Under the pieces are notes generated by a model. The model saw only the letters and a list, made by a program, of their open reading frames with translations. It searched no databases and was not told where the DNA came from. The translations under genes and the position numbers were made by a program. This document shows, piece after piece, positions 11,898-24,535 of a stretch of DNA of 64,000 nucleotides. Numbering within the stretch: position 1 is the stretch's first letter; every line of letters begins with the position of its first letter. The DNA lies in NCBI GenBank assembly GCA_017654935.2, contig CM065699.1, positions 11,969,966 through 12,033,965 of the forward strand. The letters are read 5' to 3'. This stretch comes from Phymorhynchus buccinoides. Lineage: Eukaryota > Mollusca > Gastropoda > Neogastropoda > Raphitomidae.

Positions 11898-13359
11898 TGT
11901 CAATGGGCTGTTGAGGTGGAGTTGTTGTTCTTAGTCCTTGTGTCAATGGGCTGTTGAGGTGGAGTTGTCGTTCTTAGCCCTTGTGTCAATGGGCTGTTGA
12001 GGTGGAGTTGTCGTTCTTAGTCCTTGTGTCAATGGGCTGTTGAGGTGGAGTTGTCGTTCTTAGCCCTTGTGTCAATGGGCTGTTGAGGTGGAGTTGTCGT
12101 TCTTAGCCCTTGTGTCAATGGGCTGTTGAGGTGGAGTTGTCGTTCTTAGTCCTTGTGTCAATGGGCTGTTGAGGTGGAGTTGTTGTTCTTAGTCCTTGTG
12201 TCAATGGGCTGTTGAGGTGGAGTTGTCGTTCTTAGCCCTTGTGTCAATGGGCTGTTGAGGTGGAGTTGTCGTTCTTAGCCCTTGTGTCAATGGGCTGTTG
12301 AGGTGGAGTTGTCGTTCTTAGTCCTTGTGTCAATGGGCTGTTGAGGTGGAGTTGTCGTTCTTAGCCCTTGTGTCAATGGGCTGTTGAGGTGGAGTTGTCG
12401 TTCTTAGCCCTTGTGTCAATGGGCTGTTGAGGTGGAGTTGTCGTTCTTAGCCCTTGTGTCAATGGGCTGTTGAGGTGGAGTTGTCGTTCTTAGTCCTTGT
12501 GTCAATGGGCTGTTGAGGTGGAGTTGTCGTTCTTAGCCCTTGTGTCAATGGGCTGTTGAGGTGGAGTTGTCGTTCTTAGCCCTTGTGTCAATGGGCTGTT
12601 GAGGTGGAGTTGTCGTTCTTAGTCCTTGTGTCAATGGGCTGTTGAGGTGGAGTTGTCGTTCTTAGCCCTTGTGTCAATGGGCTGTTGAGGTGGAGTTGTC
12701 GTTCTTAGCCCTTGTGTCAATGGGCTGTTGAGGTGGAGTTGTCGTTCTTAGTCCTTGTGTCAATGGGCTGTTGAGGTGGAGTTGTTGTTCTTAGTCCTTG
12801 TGTCAATGGGCTGTTGAGGTGGAGTTGTCGTTCTTAGCCCTTGTGTCAATGGGCTGTTGAGGTGGAGTTGTCGTTCTTAGCCCTTGTGTCAATGGGCTGT
12901 TGAGGTGGAGTTGTCGTTCTTAGTCCTTGTGTCAATGGGCTGTTGAGGTGGAGTTGTCGTTCTTAGCCCTTGTGTCAATGGGCTGTTGAGGTGGAGTTGT
13001 TGTTCTTAGTCCTTGTGTCAATGGGCTGTTGAGGTGGAGTTGTCGTTCTTAGCCCTTGTGTCAATGGGCTGTTGAGGTGGAGTTGTCGTTCTTAGCCCTT
13101 GTGTCAATGGGCTGTTGAGGTGGAGTTGTCGTTCTTAGCCCTTGTGTCAATGGGCTGTTGAGGTGGAGTTGTCGTTCTTAGCCCTTGTGTCAATGGGCTG
13201 TTGAGGTGGAGTTGTCGTTCTTAGCCCTTGTGTCAATGGGCTGTTGAGGTGGAGTTGTCGTTCTTAGCCCTTGTGTCAATGGGCTGTTGAGGTGGAGTTG
13301 TCGTTCTTTGTCCTTGTGTCAATGGGCTGTTGAGGTGGAGTTATCGTTCTTAGCCCTTG
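11898..13359. repeat. 43-bp minisatellite, 34 copies
   Basis: Unit start 'tgtcaatgggctgttgaggt' repeats every 43 bp from 11,898 to 13,317, giving 34 units. Two diagnostic positions vary (gtcgtt or gttgtt; agtcc or agccc). In the first two thirds the order tcc-ccc-ccc recurs, implying a ~129-bp higher-order unit. Copy B has 10 units (62,718-63,147). Confidence 0.95.
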
Positions 13360-14679
13360 AAACCAGGTGGCGTTCTATCAAGAGGCAGTTTCTTAGCCAC
13401 AGAAAACTCTTTCTCTCTGACTCGCTCGCCCGCATGCGGCAAAAAACTCTTTTATTTGACAAAGGGAAGTAATGTAAGATGGGAGAGTGATCTCCATTTG
13501 GGGACCAGAAGCGCTTATTATTATTATGCGTGTTTTATGATTTTTGTCACAAGTGTTCTTAAGACGCTAGGATGGTTTTTGTAACTGTGGCCACTGATTT
13601 TTCCCCATTTCTACAACTTCCATATCAATGTATTTGTTCAAGTCATTTTTAAGTCCTTCACCAGAAGAAGATCATGTGTTTAACGTCCTCCGACCTGGAA
13701 CAGGTACATGTGAGACATTTATGAATATACAGAAAGTGGGTTGATCCTGGAGGTACTGCAATACCAGGAAAGACCCAGGATAATAAGTCTTTAACATTTC
13801 TGTGCAATTTATAATAGTTAACAGAGTATAAAGAAAATATTGTTTATTTTCATTTTCTTATACACTTTTTACTTTTTGTTTTCTTTCCAAATATGCAAAA
13901 TATAGAGTACTGAGGGGGGTTGCATACCCCTTAAGGCATTGGATGACTCGATCATGACGTTATTTCTTTACAATTTCAAGTGGGGGTTACGCACAGACCC
14001 AACCGACGCGCAGACCTGTTAGTACTCTAGACCATATTATTTTACATGTCATTTTGTTATTCTGAAAATAAAGTTTGGGGCAAACTCTTTACAAGTGTAA
14101 ATGTTGATCTACCTGTTGTGTACTTTTTTTTAGCCAGCGAGGGAGGGCACACGCGCACACACAGCTGATCCGTAGTCTCTCTCATTATGGTTTTTTCTCT
14201 TTAAAATGCACTGTTGCTAGAGACAATAGGAATTGAATTCCAAAGACTCAAGTGCAATTAGTGTTGATTCGACACCAGAAATGTGGCCTTTAGACAACGT
14301 GTGCATGGGTGTTTTGTGATTTGAAGTAAATATGGAACATATTGTTAAAATGTACAAGTGCCTGTACAAATTCTTGAATCATCTCGGACTGCAAGAACTG
14401 TTCATTAATTTAAGCTGGAAAATGTTTGCACCCCCTACCCCTTTGCTCCCTATCCAAACTCCCCCCCCCCCCCCCCCCCCCCCCCACCTCCCTCTTTTTC
14501 ACAAACAGGAGAAAATGTTTCATGATCATATTGTAACTGTAGCTCATTAACAATGATAAAATAATAAGTATTATAATAAATTGCTCTTGTTGCCAAATGA
14601 ATGTTTCGTTTGAAATCCACAGAGCAATAAAAGTTTATAAACTTGCAGTATCGGTCTTGGAAGAGTTTTTATTTTAACA

Positions 14680-14972
<293 letters not shown>

Positions 14973-15673
14973 CTCATGCATCTTTCACTTCCCACCTGTT
15001 TCACGCACTTTTATTTCCCCCATATTGGTCAGACAGATTTTTAATGTCAATATTCAAAAGTTGATTTTGCAAGCAAATCAACAAGTTGCATGCAACAGTG
15101 CAAAGGCAGCAAGCCTGCGTGTACACATTTGTACACACACATACGCACACACGGACATACGCATATATCTGCTTGAGCTGTTGCTCAAATGTACAATCCA
15201 ATACTCAATCAACAGGTTCAAATATTTTCTGAAAATGCTTCAGAATAGGTTTCTTTTTCATGCTGACCTCATACAATATTGATTCTTATTCTCATAACCT
15301 ATTCTATTCTGTAGTTTGGAATCCTATAGTCAATTAAAAACAAGCAGACAAAAATAAAACCAAAACACAAAAGTTCCATACTCACTCAGGACTTTTCTTT
15401 TGTTCCCATGTTTATCCCTTCTTCAAACTGCAAACTCTCACTAATAGAAACTAGAAGAGAGAGACAGGTGGCTGGCTGTGTGTGTTAGACATTTTCAGGT
15501 AACATTTTTTCAACTTTCTGGTATGAATTTCTACTTCAAGCTCGTTGCCCTTATTCCTCAGATCCTCTGTGTGTAGTGTTGTGGTATGGACTTGGCAATT
15601 CAATCATTGTGATTCTTAGTCTTTGTGGTGCTTATGTGCATGATATTTTCCCTACTGGCTGCATATCTATTTC

Positions 15674-16190
15674 AGGTGACACACTGCATGTTTTGGGGGC
15701 AATTTATGTTCACTTTTGTTTCTCAGGAACTAATAAAAAATATCTACATGAAATTTTGCACACTGATGCAAAACATGACCCTGACCATATATGCCAAATT
15801 TGAAGACTGTGTGAAGGCACTATGAAAGTAGTCCACCTAAAAACAAATCACACAAAATCTTAGCCCATGGACAGCACTGGATTCAAGTACTGCATGGTGA
15901 TGCTGATAATTTGTCGACTTTCCGAAAACATCAAAGAGTGCAATGGTCATAAAATTAGCATGTCTGAGTTGTTAACTCGCATTCTTTGTCTCATCAAACA
16001 ATAGTTAGGATCCCGCTTGAGATAAAGATTGTGTTCATAGTGCCTTCACACAGAGTCTTCAAATTTGGCATATATGGTCAGGGTCATGTTTTGCATCAGT
16101 GTGCAAAATTTCATGTAAATATCTTTATTAGTTCCCGGGAAACAAAAATGAACATAAATTGCCCCCAAAACATGCAGTGCGTCACCTTCA
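15674..16190. mobile_element. Inverted-repeat element with ~155-bp arms
   Basis: The left arm begins 'aggtgacacactgcatgttt' and ends 'aaggcactatgaa' (15,827). The right arm, 16,033-16,190, is its reverse complement, from 'ttcatagtgcc' to 'catgcagtgcgtcacc'. The ~205-bp centre is unrelated. Non-coding; likely a foldback/MITE-type element. Confidence 0.8.
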
Positions 16191-16861
16191 ATCGACTTTG
16201 TTTGTCGCATGGGGACATAATGTAATAGGTCTGTATTATTCTGTCACTCTAGAGTTCCTATATCAGCACCTTGTCAAGTGGTTATAATAAATTTGTGGTA
16301 TTTAAATCTTCAGGGTTTGTGTGTGTGTGTTTTTCTTGTGCATTTTGAGTTTGGTTTTGTGGCATTTGAATCTCCAGGTTTTTTTTAATGTTTTGAGCTT
16401 GTGCCCTTGATGTTTCTTGTTGGTGAAATGTCTCATTAGTGCATGTGAAAGCGTTCACTTCTTCTTTCACAGACGGGAGAATCTGCTTTCAGATTTTAGA
16501 TACCCACATCACTGGATTGATTGTTGTGCTTTTAAGCATTTGGACGTTTATTTTTCATGATCACAATTTTTGAAGCTATTTATGAAAGATTTCATTCATG
16601 TTTTAAAAGCGTAACTTCTTTTTGTTCTGTTTTGTTGTTTTTTCTTTCTGTGGGTATGATTATTGGACCTCCCCTCCCCCTTTTTTTTTTTAATAGTTTT
16701 CTTCCCTTTTCAGTTATCTGCTGTTGCATGTCTTGCTGGATGCGTTGGTGTCACTTTGTGAAGATGCGTGCAAAGAACACTTTGGCGATTTGATGTGTTT
16801 CTATTCCATATTGTGTCAGTACATCTGTTATGTGTCAACAGTTGTGCAGTATTATTATTAT

Positions 16862-17245
16862 TGCGTATTAGGTACTTTATAGTCACAGAGGCATCTCTGT
16901 GAAATTCGGGTTGCTCCCACCTGGAGAGTGCGTCGCAGCCAGAGGCGCGCCACCCATTTTATAAAAAAAAATTGCATGCGATTTTTGTGATTGATGAGGA
17001 AGGAAGGGGGGGGGGGGGGGGGTTAAATTTTGACCAAATGACAACTTTTTTGTTGCCACTGGGTTTAACGTGTGCTAAGTGCATAGGCGCGCCACCCATT
17101 TTATTTAAAAAATTGCGTGTAATTTTGTGATTGATGAGGAAGGAAAGGGGGGGGGGGGGGTTAAATTTTGACCAAATGACAACTTTTTCGTTGCCACTGG
17201 GTTTAACGTGTGCTAAGTGCATGGGCACACGGGACCTCGGGACCA
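16862..17245 (-). mobile_element. SINE, minus-strand copy with internal duplication
   Basis: Same family as 7,803-8,053. The block 'gcgccacccattttat' through 'gtgctaagtgcat' occurs twice in tandem (about 16,946-17,083 and 17,085-17,222), each with its own poly-G run. Confidence 0.75.
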
Positions 17246-18084
17246 TGTACATACATGAAGGGTTGTGGCAGGGCATGGATAGGCATGCTTCCTTTTCTTT
17301 TTTCAATTGTCTGTTTTGCCTTTTGTTTCATGAAGTGTTTTATTTTCGTCCATCACAGTTGTTGTTGTGCTAAAGAAAAGTATATTATTTCCAAATGTTT
17401 CAGTTTTTGTTTTTTGTTGTTGTTTTTTCAAGTGATATTTTGAAAATATTCTTTTGTTGTCGTTTTCCCTTCTATTTGTGTTCAAAGTACAACATTTCTG
17501 AGTCATTTTTATCTTTATGTAATTGTGAAAAGACCTTTTATATGTGGCAATCATCTAGAAAAGGAGAATGAAAAGGCGAATGATGCACTGGGTATGTTCA
17601 CAGCATGGTGTGGATCAACTTTGTCTGCTGTTCAGCTGTAGGATCCTGAATTGCTGCATGTTTTCAGTGTTACGAGTATGATATGATGTTGTAGTTGTTT
17701 TTTTGTTTTGTTTTCCTTTGTTCTGATTAGAGCACATTGATGTAGCCTTGAATTATGATTAGTTTCTAAGAATAAATGTGAGATAAAGAGATTAGCATAA
17801 CGGAGTGAAATTGAAACTTGTGTTAAAATCTGAATAAATTATCCTCTTGCCAGACATGAATGAAAAAAACAATAAATAAAAATAAAACTGAAAGAAAGAA
17901 AGTCACATCCAGATTGTTTACAAGTAAGTAAAGAAGTATTTGTGCGGACAAGGCTTGCATATTCAAACTTAATTATCTATATGTGAAATAAAACATTTGG
18001 GGGGAAAATTCATGTTTGAACCTAGTAAGCAGAACTTGAATGTTGATGGATTCTGTAATGTTTTGCGTATATGATGTTATTGGC

Positions 18085-18236
18085 TTACCCTGGCTAAAAG
18101 ACTCTAGGGATTATCCCAACAGAGAAAGCACTTGAACACTATGGTACAAGCGCATCAGCCACGGATGAGAACAATGTGACTGGTTTTTTATTACCCTGCC
18201 ACATGGGCAGCCACACTGTCTTCGAGGGATTTTGGA
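18085..18236. repeat. Dispersed repeat, gastropod-like family
   Basis: Diverged copy of 3,773-3,925: 'taccctggctaaaagactc', 'cacttgaacactatggtac', 'catgggcagccacactg'. Confidence 0.7.
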
Positions 18237-19697
18237 GACTGATAATGCTATGCTAGGAATTTGTGATGGCTAAAGACAATCCCCGCATATCTATGCATAG
18301 CATAACATTTTGTTGATTCGATGTAGCCTTGGTGTTCTAGCCTGTGTTAATTGGTCTGACACAGCCAAGGCGGTTGCATAAATAAATTTGCTTCTTAATA
18401 CTAAAAAATACAATAACAAAAAAAGTGTTTTGTTAAAATTTTAAAAAAGAGATGACATGAACGAGAATCACCATGAAAGAATAAAAATAAAAAGAAGGTT
18501 AGAAAGAGGTTACCTTCATTAAGTGAAATAATATTGCTGAAGTTAAAGCATAAAAATGTTTGCTTAGAGAAGAGATAACCTGAAATTTGATAACAGACAT
18601 TGAAACAAAAGATGAACTAGCATTGGAAGGAAACGAGGAAAGATGAAAAGTGAAGATAAGGCTGAGAGAATTTACAATGTTAAATAAAAAAAGTAATATG
18701 TATTAAGCATGTCGTTCAAGCTATGAAAAAAAAAATCATGTTCATGTGCAGGGTTATGCATATAAGAAGCATGTGCTTGTGTGTATAGGGGGAGGGAGGA
18801 AGGTCTGTGAATGCCTTTTTTTGTATAAATTGAGGACATGTTAACAAGTATATGATTATTTTACATAATTGTGAAATGTTTTGGGGTATTTGTGTGTGTG
18901 CTGGTCTCCCATACATGCTTTAATCATAAAAAAGACAATTTTGGGATGTTAAAAATTTTAGAAGAGTGAAATGAATCGTAACACAAAATGGAAGAAGGTG
19001 GGGTAAAAAAGAAATTTTCTTCATCACTTGAATCAGAATGCTGATTCTGCAAATGCACTATTGTTTTGACATGCATTCTCTTTATATTTTTTTCTGAACT
19101 ATCATCTATAAATGTATCACTGTATTTAGCTTGAGATTCATTATCAAAAGCATTATTGAAGTAACGAAAGCTATGCAAATGCTATAACATTTCTTGTTCA
19201 CGATTATTATTTGCTGGTAGCTAAACATGCAGATTATTTTCACAGAGTATTATAACAATAGTATTAAAAAAATATGGATGATGGTCTATTAATGGAACAA
19301 ACTGTAGCATTAAAACGAGAGTTGCTAATGTCAACGCAGCAAAGCTACTGTATGGATTGTACAGTGTTTCAAGTTATACGGTGTACCCCCAATATTTTCC
19401 ACAACTCTAGCCATATTATAAGGCACAGTTGTCGTGGTCGCAAAAAAATATCTCCTGATAGTCGTAAATATCCCGGATTTGTGTTTTCAAGCTTTCCAGA
19501 ATTAGTCTATTCATTTTAGTATTGATCTCAACATTTATTTTCTTCTTTGTTTTTGCATACTGAAATGCGGTTGGAAATAAAGCAGGGAACTATTCAAAAC
19601 ATTAACTGTGAAATCATTGTCAAATATAATAGTACGTACAAGACAAACATGCATCGTAAACAGCCGCTTAAATAAACCACCACTCCAACTCTTTCAG

Positions 19698-19940
19698 GTG
19701 AAGAACCTGCAACGCTCCAACGACCAGCTCAAGACAGACCTGGCCCAGAACAAAGCCGCTCACGACCAGGAAGCCAAGCAGCTGCGTGGTGACCTTGACC
19801 TGGTGCGTGACGACCTCCAGATGACCCAGGCGGAGCTGGGCGACGCCCACCGACGATTGGCAGACGCCAAGGGCAACATTACGAGTTTGAACAGCGACTT
19901 GGAGAGATATAAGAACCTGCAGGAAGAAAACGCTTCAGAG
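19698..19940 (+). CDS. Coiled-coil exon e7 (81 aa)
   Basis: 243 nt, phase 0, between 'aactctttcag' and 'gtgaat'. It encodes 81 residues starting VKNLQRSNDQLKTDLAQNKA and ending KNLQEENASE. Parsed as 28+28+25, it is eleven heptads plus four residues (a stutter). GC-rich codon use contrasts with the AT-rich introns. No known catalytic motif. Confidence 0.9.
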
Positions 19941-20369
19941 GTGAATGGTGGTGGTTTTGTCTGCATTTAGTCTTCTTCTTCTTGATTACTTAATTTGGGC
20001 CAAAAGCTGCAAAAAGAGGGTTAACTCTTCTAGAGACATGTATTTTTTAGACGTTCTTGGTTGTCTGTTGCATCTCCAGGGGTGCATGTGGCTATGCCTG
20101 AAGCCTGAATTTAGGCAGTTTGATGCAGGTTCAGGCAGTGGTCTGGCTGAAGACAAAGCTCTTCTAAAAGGACCCATGCTCTTGAAAAGACTGTTATATC
20201 AAGGGCTGTGATAGAAAGTTCAGGCAAAAGCTTTGGTGACTGCTTGCACCCATGCATCTCAACCGACAAGAGAATAACAACTATTTTTTCGAGTGCACAT
20301 AGCCACATGCACCCCTGGAGTGCACATGTGTTGCTTTATAATGGAAAAAATCGCTGGCATAAGTTCTAA

Positions 20370-20912
20370 AGGGCCAGCCACATGTCCACTAAAATCGCAC
20401 GACTGTACGATATGATTCGATCACGTGATCTCGATGCGCCAATCCCATTTGTTCTTGGAGATCCTTCTTCTTTCTTTCCCTCTTCTCTTTGGGGCCCACG
20501 ATCATTAAATTGATCATTCTGGCACCCTTAGGAGAAAAAAAAAAGACTGAAAAAAGGGGGGGGCGGTTCCATCTAATACTGGGCCTAAGGAGGGGTTCGG
20601 GTTTAGTGACCCAGCCAGCTCGCGCCCGCTGCTCGGGTCTGAGCGTGATGCTGCGTCCTGGAAACAGGGTGTGGAGGGGTTGAGTGAGCGGGGGGGGGGG
20701 GGGGGGGGGGCTGATAGGCTTATTGGTGATCCCCTTGCACCGCTGACCCACTGGGGATAGCAGCAGTGTAGGAGCAGAGGTCGTCCTGCCGCAGATCATT
20801 CCACTCCCTGATAGTCCTTGGGAGGAATGTATTTGATCGATACTTAGTGCGGCATACATGATTGAATCGTATTGTACAATCATGCGATTTTAGTGGACGT
20901 GTGGCTGGCCCT
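20370..20912. mobile_element. TIR element, 543 bp, flanked by TAA
   Basis: Left end AGGGCCAGCCACATGTCCAC and the reverse complement of the right end AGGGCCAGCCACACGTCCAC match over about 55 bp. Both sides are flanked by TAA (20,367-20,369 and 20,913-20,915). A 3-bp TWA target would fit PIF/Harbinger-type MITEs. No transposase; it contains a run of about 20 G near 20,691. Confidence 0.75.
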
Positions 20913-21406
20913 TAAAAATAGCCCAACACACTTACTTGGCTGTGAGTGTCTTTGCATTTGGTTAGAGTGTAGAGTGATGTACTGGGTGAATCAGTCCTGT
21001 TTACTCTACTCTTTTCAAGTAGTATTCTACTCAATTTGGACCTCTACTACTCTTAAAGATTGAAAAGAATGCTCTAATTACTCATTTTCAGTGAACATTT
21101 TTTGATGGTTTAATGAATAAAAGTACACATTTTGCACCCAAACTACTCATTTCAGCTATCCAGACTACTCAAGACTTGTGTTGGTGGTAAACAGGTCTGG
21201 TGATTGTAGTCAATCGCCATGGTGCTAGAAGACTTAAATAAAATAGGGGCCTAGAGAATGTAAAACTTTGCAGGAAGGAAACACTTCAGTGTTGATTGGT
21301 TGTTTGTTTGTTTGTCTTGATTGGTCACTTATTTGGTCATGTGGTCAGTCCGTGCAACTGCTATGGCTTACTGAATGAAAGATGAATAGTGAGTCGGTGT
21401 CGATAA

Positions 21407-21443
<37 letters not shown>

Positions 21444-21529
21444 TTGCTTTGTATATGCGTTGTTGCTGGTTTGTGTCATTCTTAAACACTATTTTTGTTA
21501 TCTACTTGTTGATGAATATTCGATTGTAA

Positions 21530-21568
21530 AGCGCTTTGGGCTCATTTGAGGTAAAGCGCTATATAAAT

Positions 21569-21600
<32 letters not shown>

Positions 21601-21602
21601 TT
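21530..21602. repeat. SINE/LINE 3' end with (ATT)n tail
   Basis: 'gtaaagcgctttgggctcat', then 'aagcgctatataaatg' and (ATT)9. A widespread invertebrate retroelement end by motif; only the 3' part is evident. Confidence 0.65.
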
Positions 21603-21774
21603 GGGCCCAGAGTAATGCAGCAACTAAAGCTCCTCACTACCTATCCGCATGCAAAATCTGAGGGTCATAGGTCCCTCGGTTCAAACACCATCATGGTAAC
21701 ATAGTCAGCCAGGAACAGACAGCGGAGCAAACATTCAGCACCTTTTGCTTCACAGCTGCTTAACTCTCATTCAA

Positions 21775-23140
21775 GTCGTTCCGGCCATATATGTCCGGAA
21801 TTAATAGGTAACTGTCAGCTGGCTGTTTTGACCGCCAGGTGGCATAACGCTCGAGTGGGGCTAATCCTCTCTGTATTCTTAGTTGGGGATAAAGAGAGAG
21901 GGAGGGACTCCTCTCTCTCTCTTTCTCTACCCCCAACTAAAGATATCACGACATAAGCCCCTATTGAGTTGGTTGCCACCTGGTGGTCAAATTGGTGAGC
22001 TAGGTTGACCATTTGATGCATTTGCTTCAGCAGAGGAAGTAAATCTGTGTGCACACCATACCTTGGTCACTTCTAAACTCGCTTCGCTCCCTTAGACCAC
22101 AATTTTGCCTCTAACTTTGCTTTTGTAGTTGTTTGTTGTGGGGTAACCAATCGGTGTGGAGAGTTTTCTATATAAAGTCTATAAACGATCAAAAGGTGAA
22201 GAAGAAAAAACAAACACACCATTAAACTTTCCTCTTATGTATATATATAATTTGCTTTGATAAAACTTTTTTTGGTATCCAATGTATGTTTTGTGAACCT
22301 AAGAAACAAACTCAATTACTTTAACTTTAACTTTACGATTTGTTCTGTGTTCTGAAAAGAAGAAAAGAAAATAATGTGCTGATTTACTTTTTCTCCCAAT
22401 GGGGGAGATAGACAATGCCTATGCAAAGACAGCTGTTTCGTCTTGATAAAGACTCTTCAGTCTGCATATCAGCCGGCAAAGAATGTCCGACGAAAATGGA
22501 GTTTTACGTCTTCTTAGTCTGAATCAGACACATATGGGACATTTGTAAATACAAATATGGTGGGAACAATACTGGAGGCAATGCCCGGAGGCAGTACGAA
22601 ACCAATAAAGTCCCGATTTTTTTATTGATACAGATAGGTGTAGCGGTGACCACGCCTCAGAGTAACAAAGAATGTCCACAGTGAACATTCAAGCTGAGCT
22701 AGAAGACTTTCTCCAAGAGAAAGGTTGTCCTCTTTGCACCAGATTGAAAGTCCACAATAAAAGCAAACCAGCACTTAATTCAAAAGAAATGGTAACAGTC
22801 TTATGTAAAGTAGCAAAAATAATAATGTTCTAAAATTGCAATCCCTCGAAGAGAGTAAAAGAGATGGAATGACATGTTGGTGGATCCAGTGAAGGATTCA
22901 AAAGGGGAAGTCATAGAAATCGTAGTAAACACCAACAGACACCCGGTGAGGAGGAATGTAGAGAGTCTATATATAAAAAAAATGTCTGATCTACCACTTC
23001 CCTATGTCTTAACCTGAAGTAAAAACCCGTAATCTTCTTTCAGTTCTCCTTTTGTTTATACATGTTGTGTTTGTGTGTATGGCTGGAGTGATTTGTGAGG
23101 TGTTTTTTAATAATTCAGTCATTGCGATGCGAATGAGTTA
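21775..23140. repeat. Dispersed repeat split by nested insertions
   Basis: The 'ttccggccatatatgtccgg' family (see 7,419) starts at 21,775, is interrupted by a hairpin element at about 21,826-22,005, and resumes. It is interrupted again at about 22,186-22,955 by unrelated DNA, then ends at about 23,140 with 'ttgcgatgcgaatgagtta'. Confidence 0.7.
21826..22005. mobile_element. Foldback element nested in a dispersed repeat
   Basis: The left end 'ttttgaccgccaggtggca' pairs with the right end 'tgccacctggtggtcaaa'. The inner 'agttggggataaagagagag' pairs with 'ctttctctacccccaact'. The whole ~180 bp can fold into a hairpin. It is absent from the same family at 7,419 and 58,850, so it is an insertion. 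Confidence 0.75.
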
Positions 23141-23262
23141 ACAATGCATACAATACATAGCAATCACACAGCAATCGCAAGTTTTTAAATACAGAATTTT
23201 AACCCCCCAAAATCCAGTGTGACATCACTAACTGACAATATTCTCCACAAACACACACACAG

Positions 23263-23493
23263 ATCAGCCGACAGCAGCAAGCGCTGAAAGACCAGGAGGC
23301 CCAACTGTCATCGGCACGGCAACACGGCGCTGAGCTGGAGAACCAGGTGGAGGCGGGGAGGGATGAGGCGGAGAGGCTTCAGGCCAACGTCAGCGTGTGG
23401 AGACACAAGTACCAGGAGAGCAGCGAAACGGTGCAGAAGATGGAGGCTTCGCTCAACAGTCTGCAGGACAAACTGCAGGAGAGCAGGGCTAAG
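23263..23493 (+). CDS. Coiled-coil exon e8 (77 aa)
   Basis: 231 nt, phase 0, between 'acacacacag' and 'gtgtgg'. It encodes 77 residues (28+28+21, eleven heptads), starting ISRQQQALKDQEAQLSSARQ and ending NSLQDKLQESRAK. Its last 99 nt are the parent of the pseudo-exon array immediately downstream. The donor gtgtgg is weak, and several downstream copies have the stronger gtgagg. Confidence 0.88.
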
Positions 23494-23548
23494 GTGTGGT
23501 AAACTGTTGGTCTGTCTGTCTGTCTGTCTGTCTGTCTCTTTCTCTCAG

Positions 23549-24477
23549 TGTGTGGAAACACAAGTTCCATGAGAACAGTGAAACTGTGCAGAAATTGGAG
23601 GCTTCACTCAACAGTCTGCAGGACAAACTGCAGGAGAGCAGGGCTAAGGTGTGGTAAACTGTTGGTCTGTCTGTCTGTGTCTCTCTTTCTCTCAGTGTGT
23701 GGAGACACAAGTTCCATGATAACAGTGAAACTGCAGAAATTGCAGGCTTCACTCAACAGTCTGCAGGACAAACTGCAGGAGAGCAGGGCTAAGGTGAGGT
23801 AAACTGTTGGTCTGTCTGTCTGTGTCTCTCTTTCTGTCAGCGTGTGGAGACACAAGTTCCAGGATAGCAGGGAAACTGTGCAGAAGATGAAGGCTTCGCT
23901 CAACAGTCTGCAGGACAAACTGCTGGAGAGCAGGGCTAAGGTGAGGAAAACTGTTGGTCTGTCTGTCTGTCTCTTTGTCAGCGTGTGGAGACACAAGTTC
24001 GAGTAGAGCAGCAAAACAGTGCAGAAGATGGAGGCTTCGCTCAACAGTCTGCAGGACAAACTGCAGGAGAGCAGGGCTAAGGTGTGGAAAACTGTTGGTC
24101 TGTCTGTCTGTCTGTCTGTGTCTCTCTTTCTGTCAGTGTGTGGAGACACAAGTTCCATGAGAACAGGGAAACTGTGCAGAAATTGCAGGCTTCACTGAAC
24201 AGTCTGCAGGACAAACTGCAGGAGAGCAGGGCTAAGGTGAGGAAAACTGTTGGTCTGTCTGTCTGTCTCTTTGTCTGTCTGTCTCTTTGTCAGCGTGTGG
24301 AGGCACAAGTTCCAGGAGAGCAGTGAAACTGCTGAAATTGGAGGCTTCACTTAACAGTCTGCAGGACAAACTGCAGGAAAGCAGGGCTAAGATGTGGAAA
24401 AGAAATCTCTGTCTCTCTATTTCTGTCAGCGTGTGGAGACACAGTCTGCAGGACAAACTGCAGGAGAGCAGGGCTAA
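23549..24477 (+). pseudogene. Tandem array of seven pseudo-exon units from e8
   Basis: Six further copies of the e8 3' end plus adjoining intron start at 23,549, 23,696, 23,841, 23,982, 24,137 and 24,294. A shortened one is at 24,429-24,477. Each follows '(c)tcag' or 'gtcag' and most end 'gctaag' + gtgtgg/gtgagg. Lengths are 100 or 98 nt, not multiples of three, so inclusion breaks the frame. The unit at 23,982 has an in-frame TAG and the one at 24,294 has lost GT. A (TGTC)n run precedes each copy. Probably not coding. Confidence 0.85.
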
Positions 24478-24535
24478 GTAAAGGAAGCTAAGGTGTAGCT
24501 GGTGTCTGTGTCTGTATGTGTGTATGTATGTGAGC

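Noticed and set aside
11898..13359. CRISPR-like regularly spaced repeat
   Set aside because: The 43-bp units are contiguous with no unique spacers, and the context is an animal intron.
15576..16225. Two similar short proteins in opposite arms
   Set aside because: They are the two arms of the inverted-repeat element, with no start, splice or codon support.
16959..17306. Minus-strand frame with repeated MHLAHVKPSG..KVVIWSKF
   Set aside because: It lies in the SINE family and recurs at 7,803 in the same SINE; it is the SINE body read in one frame, not a gene.
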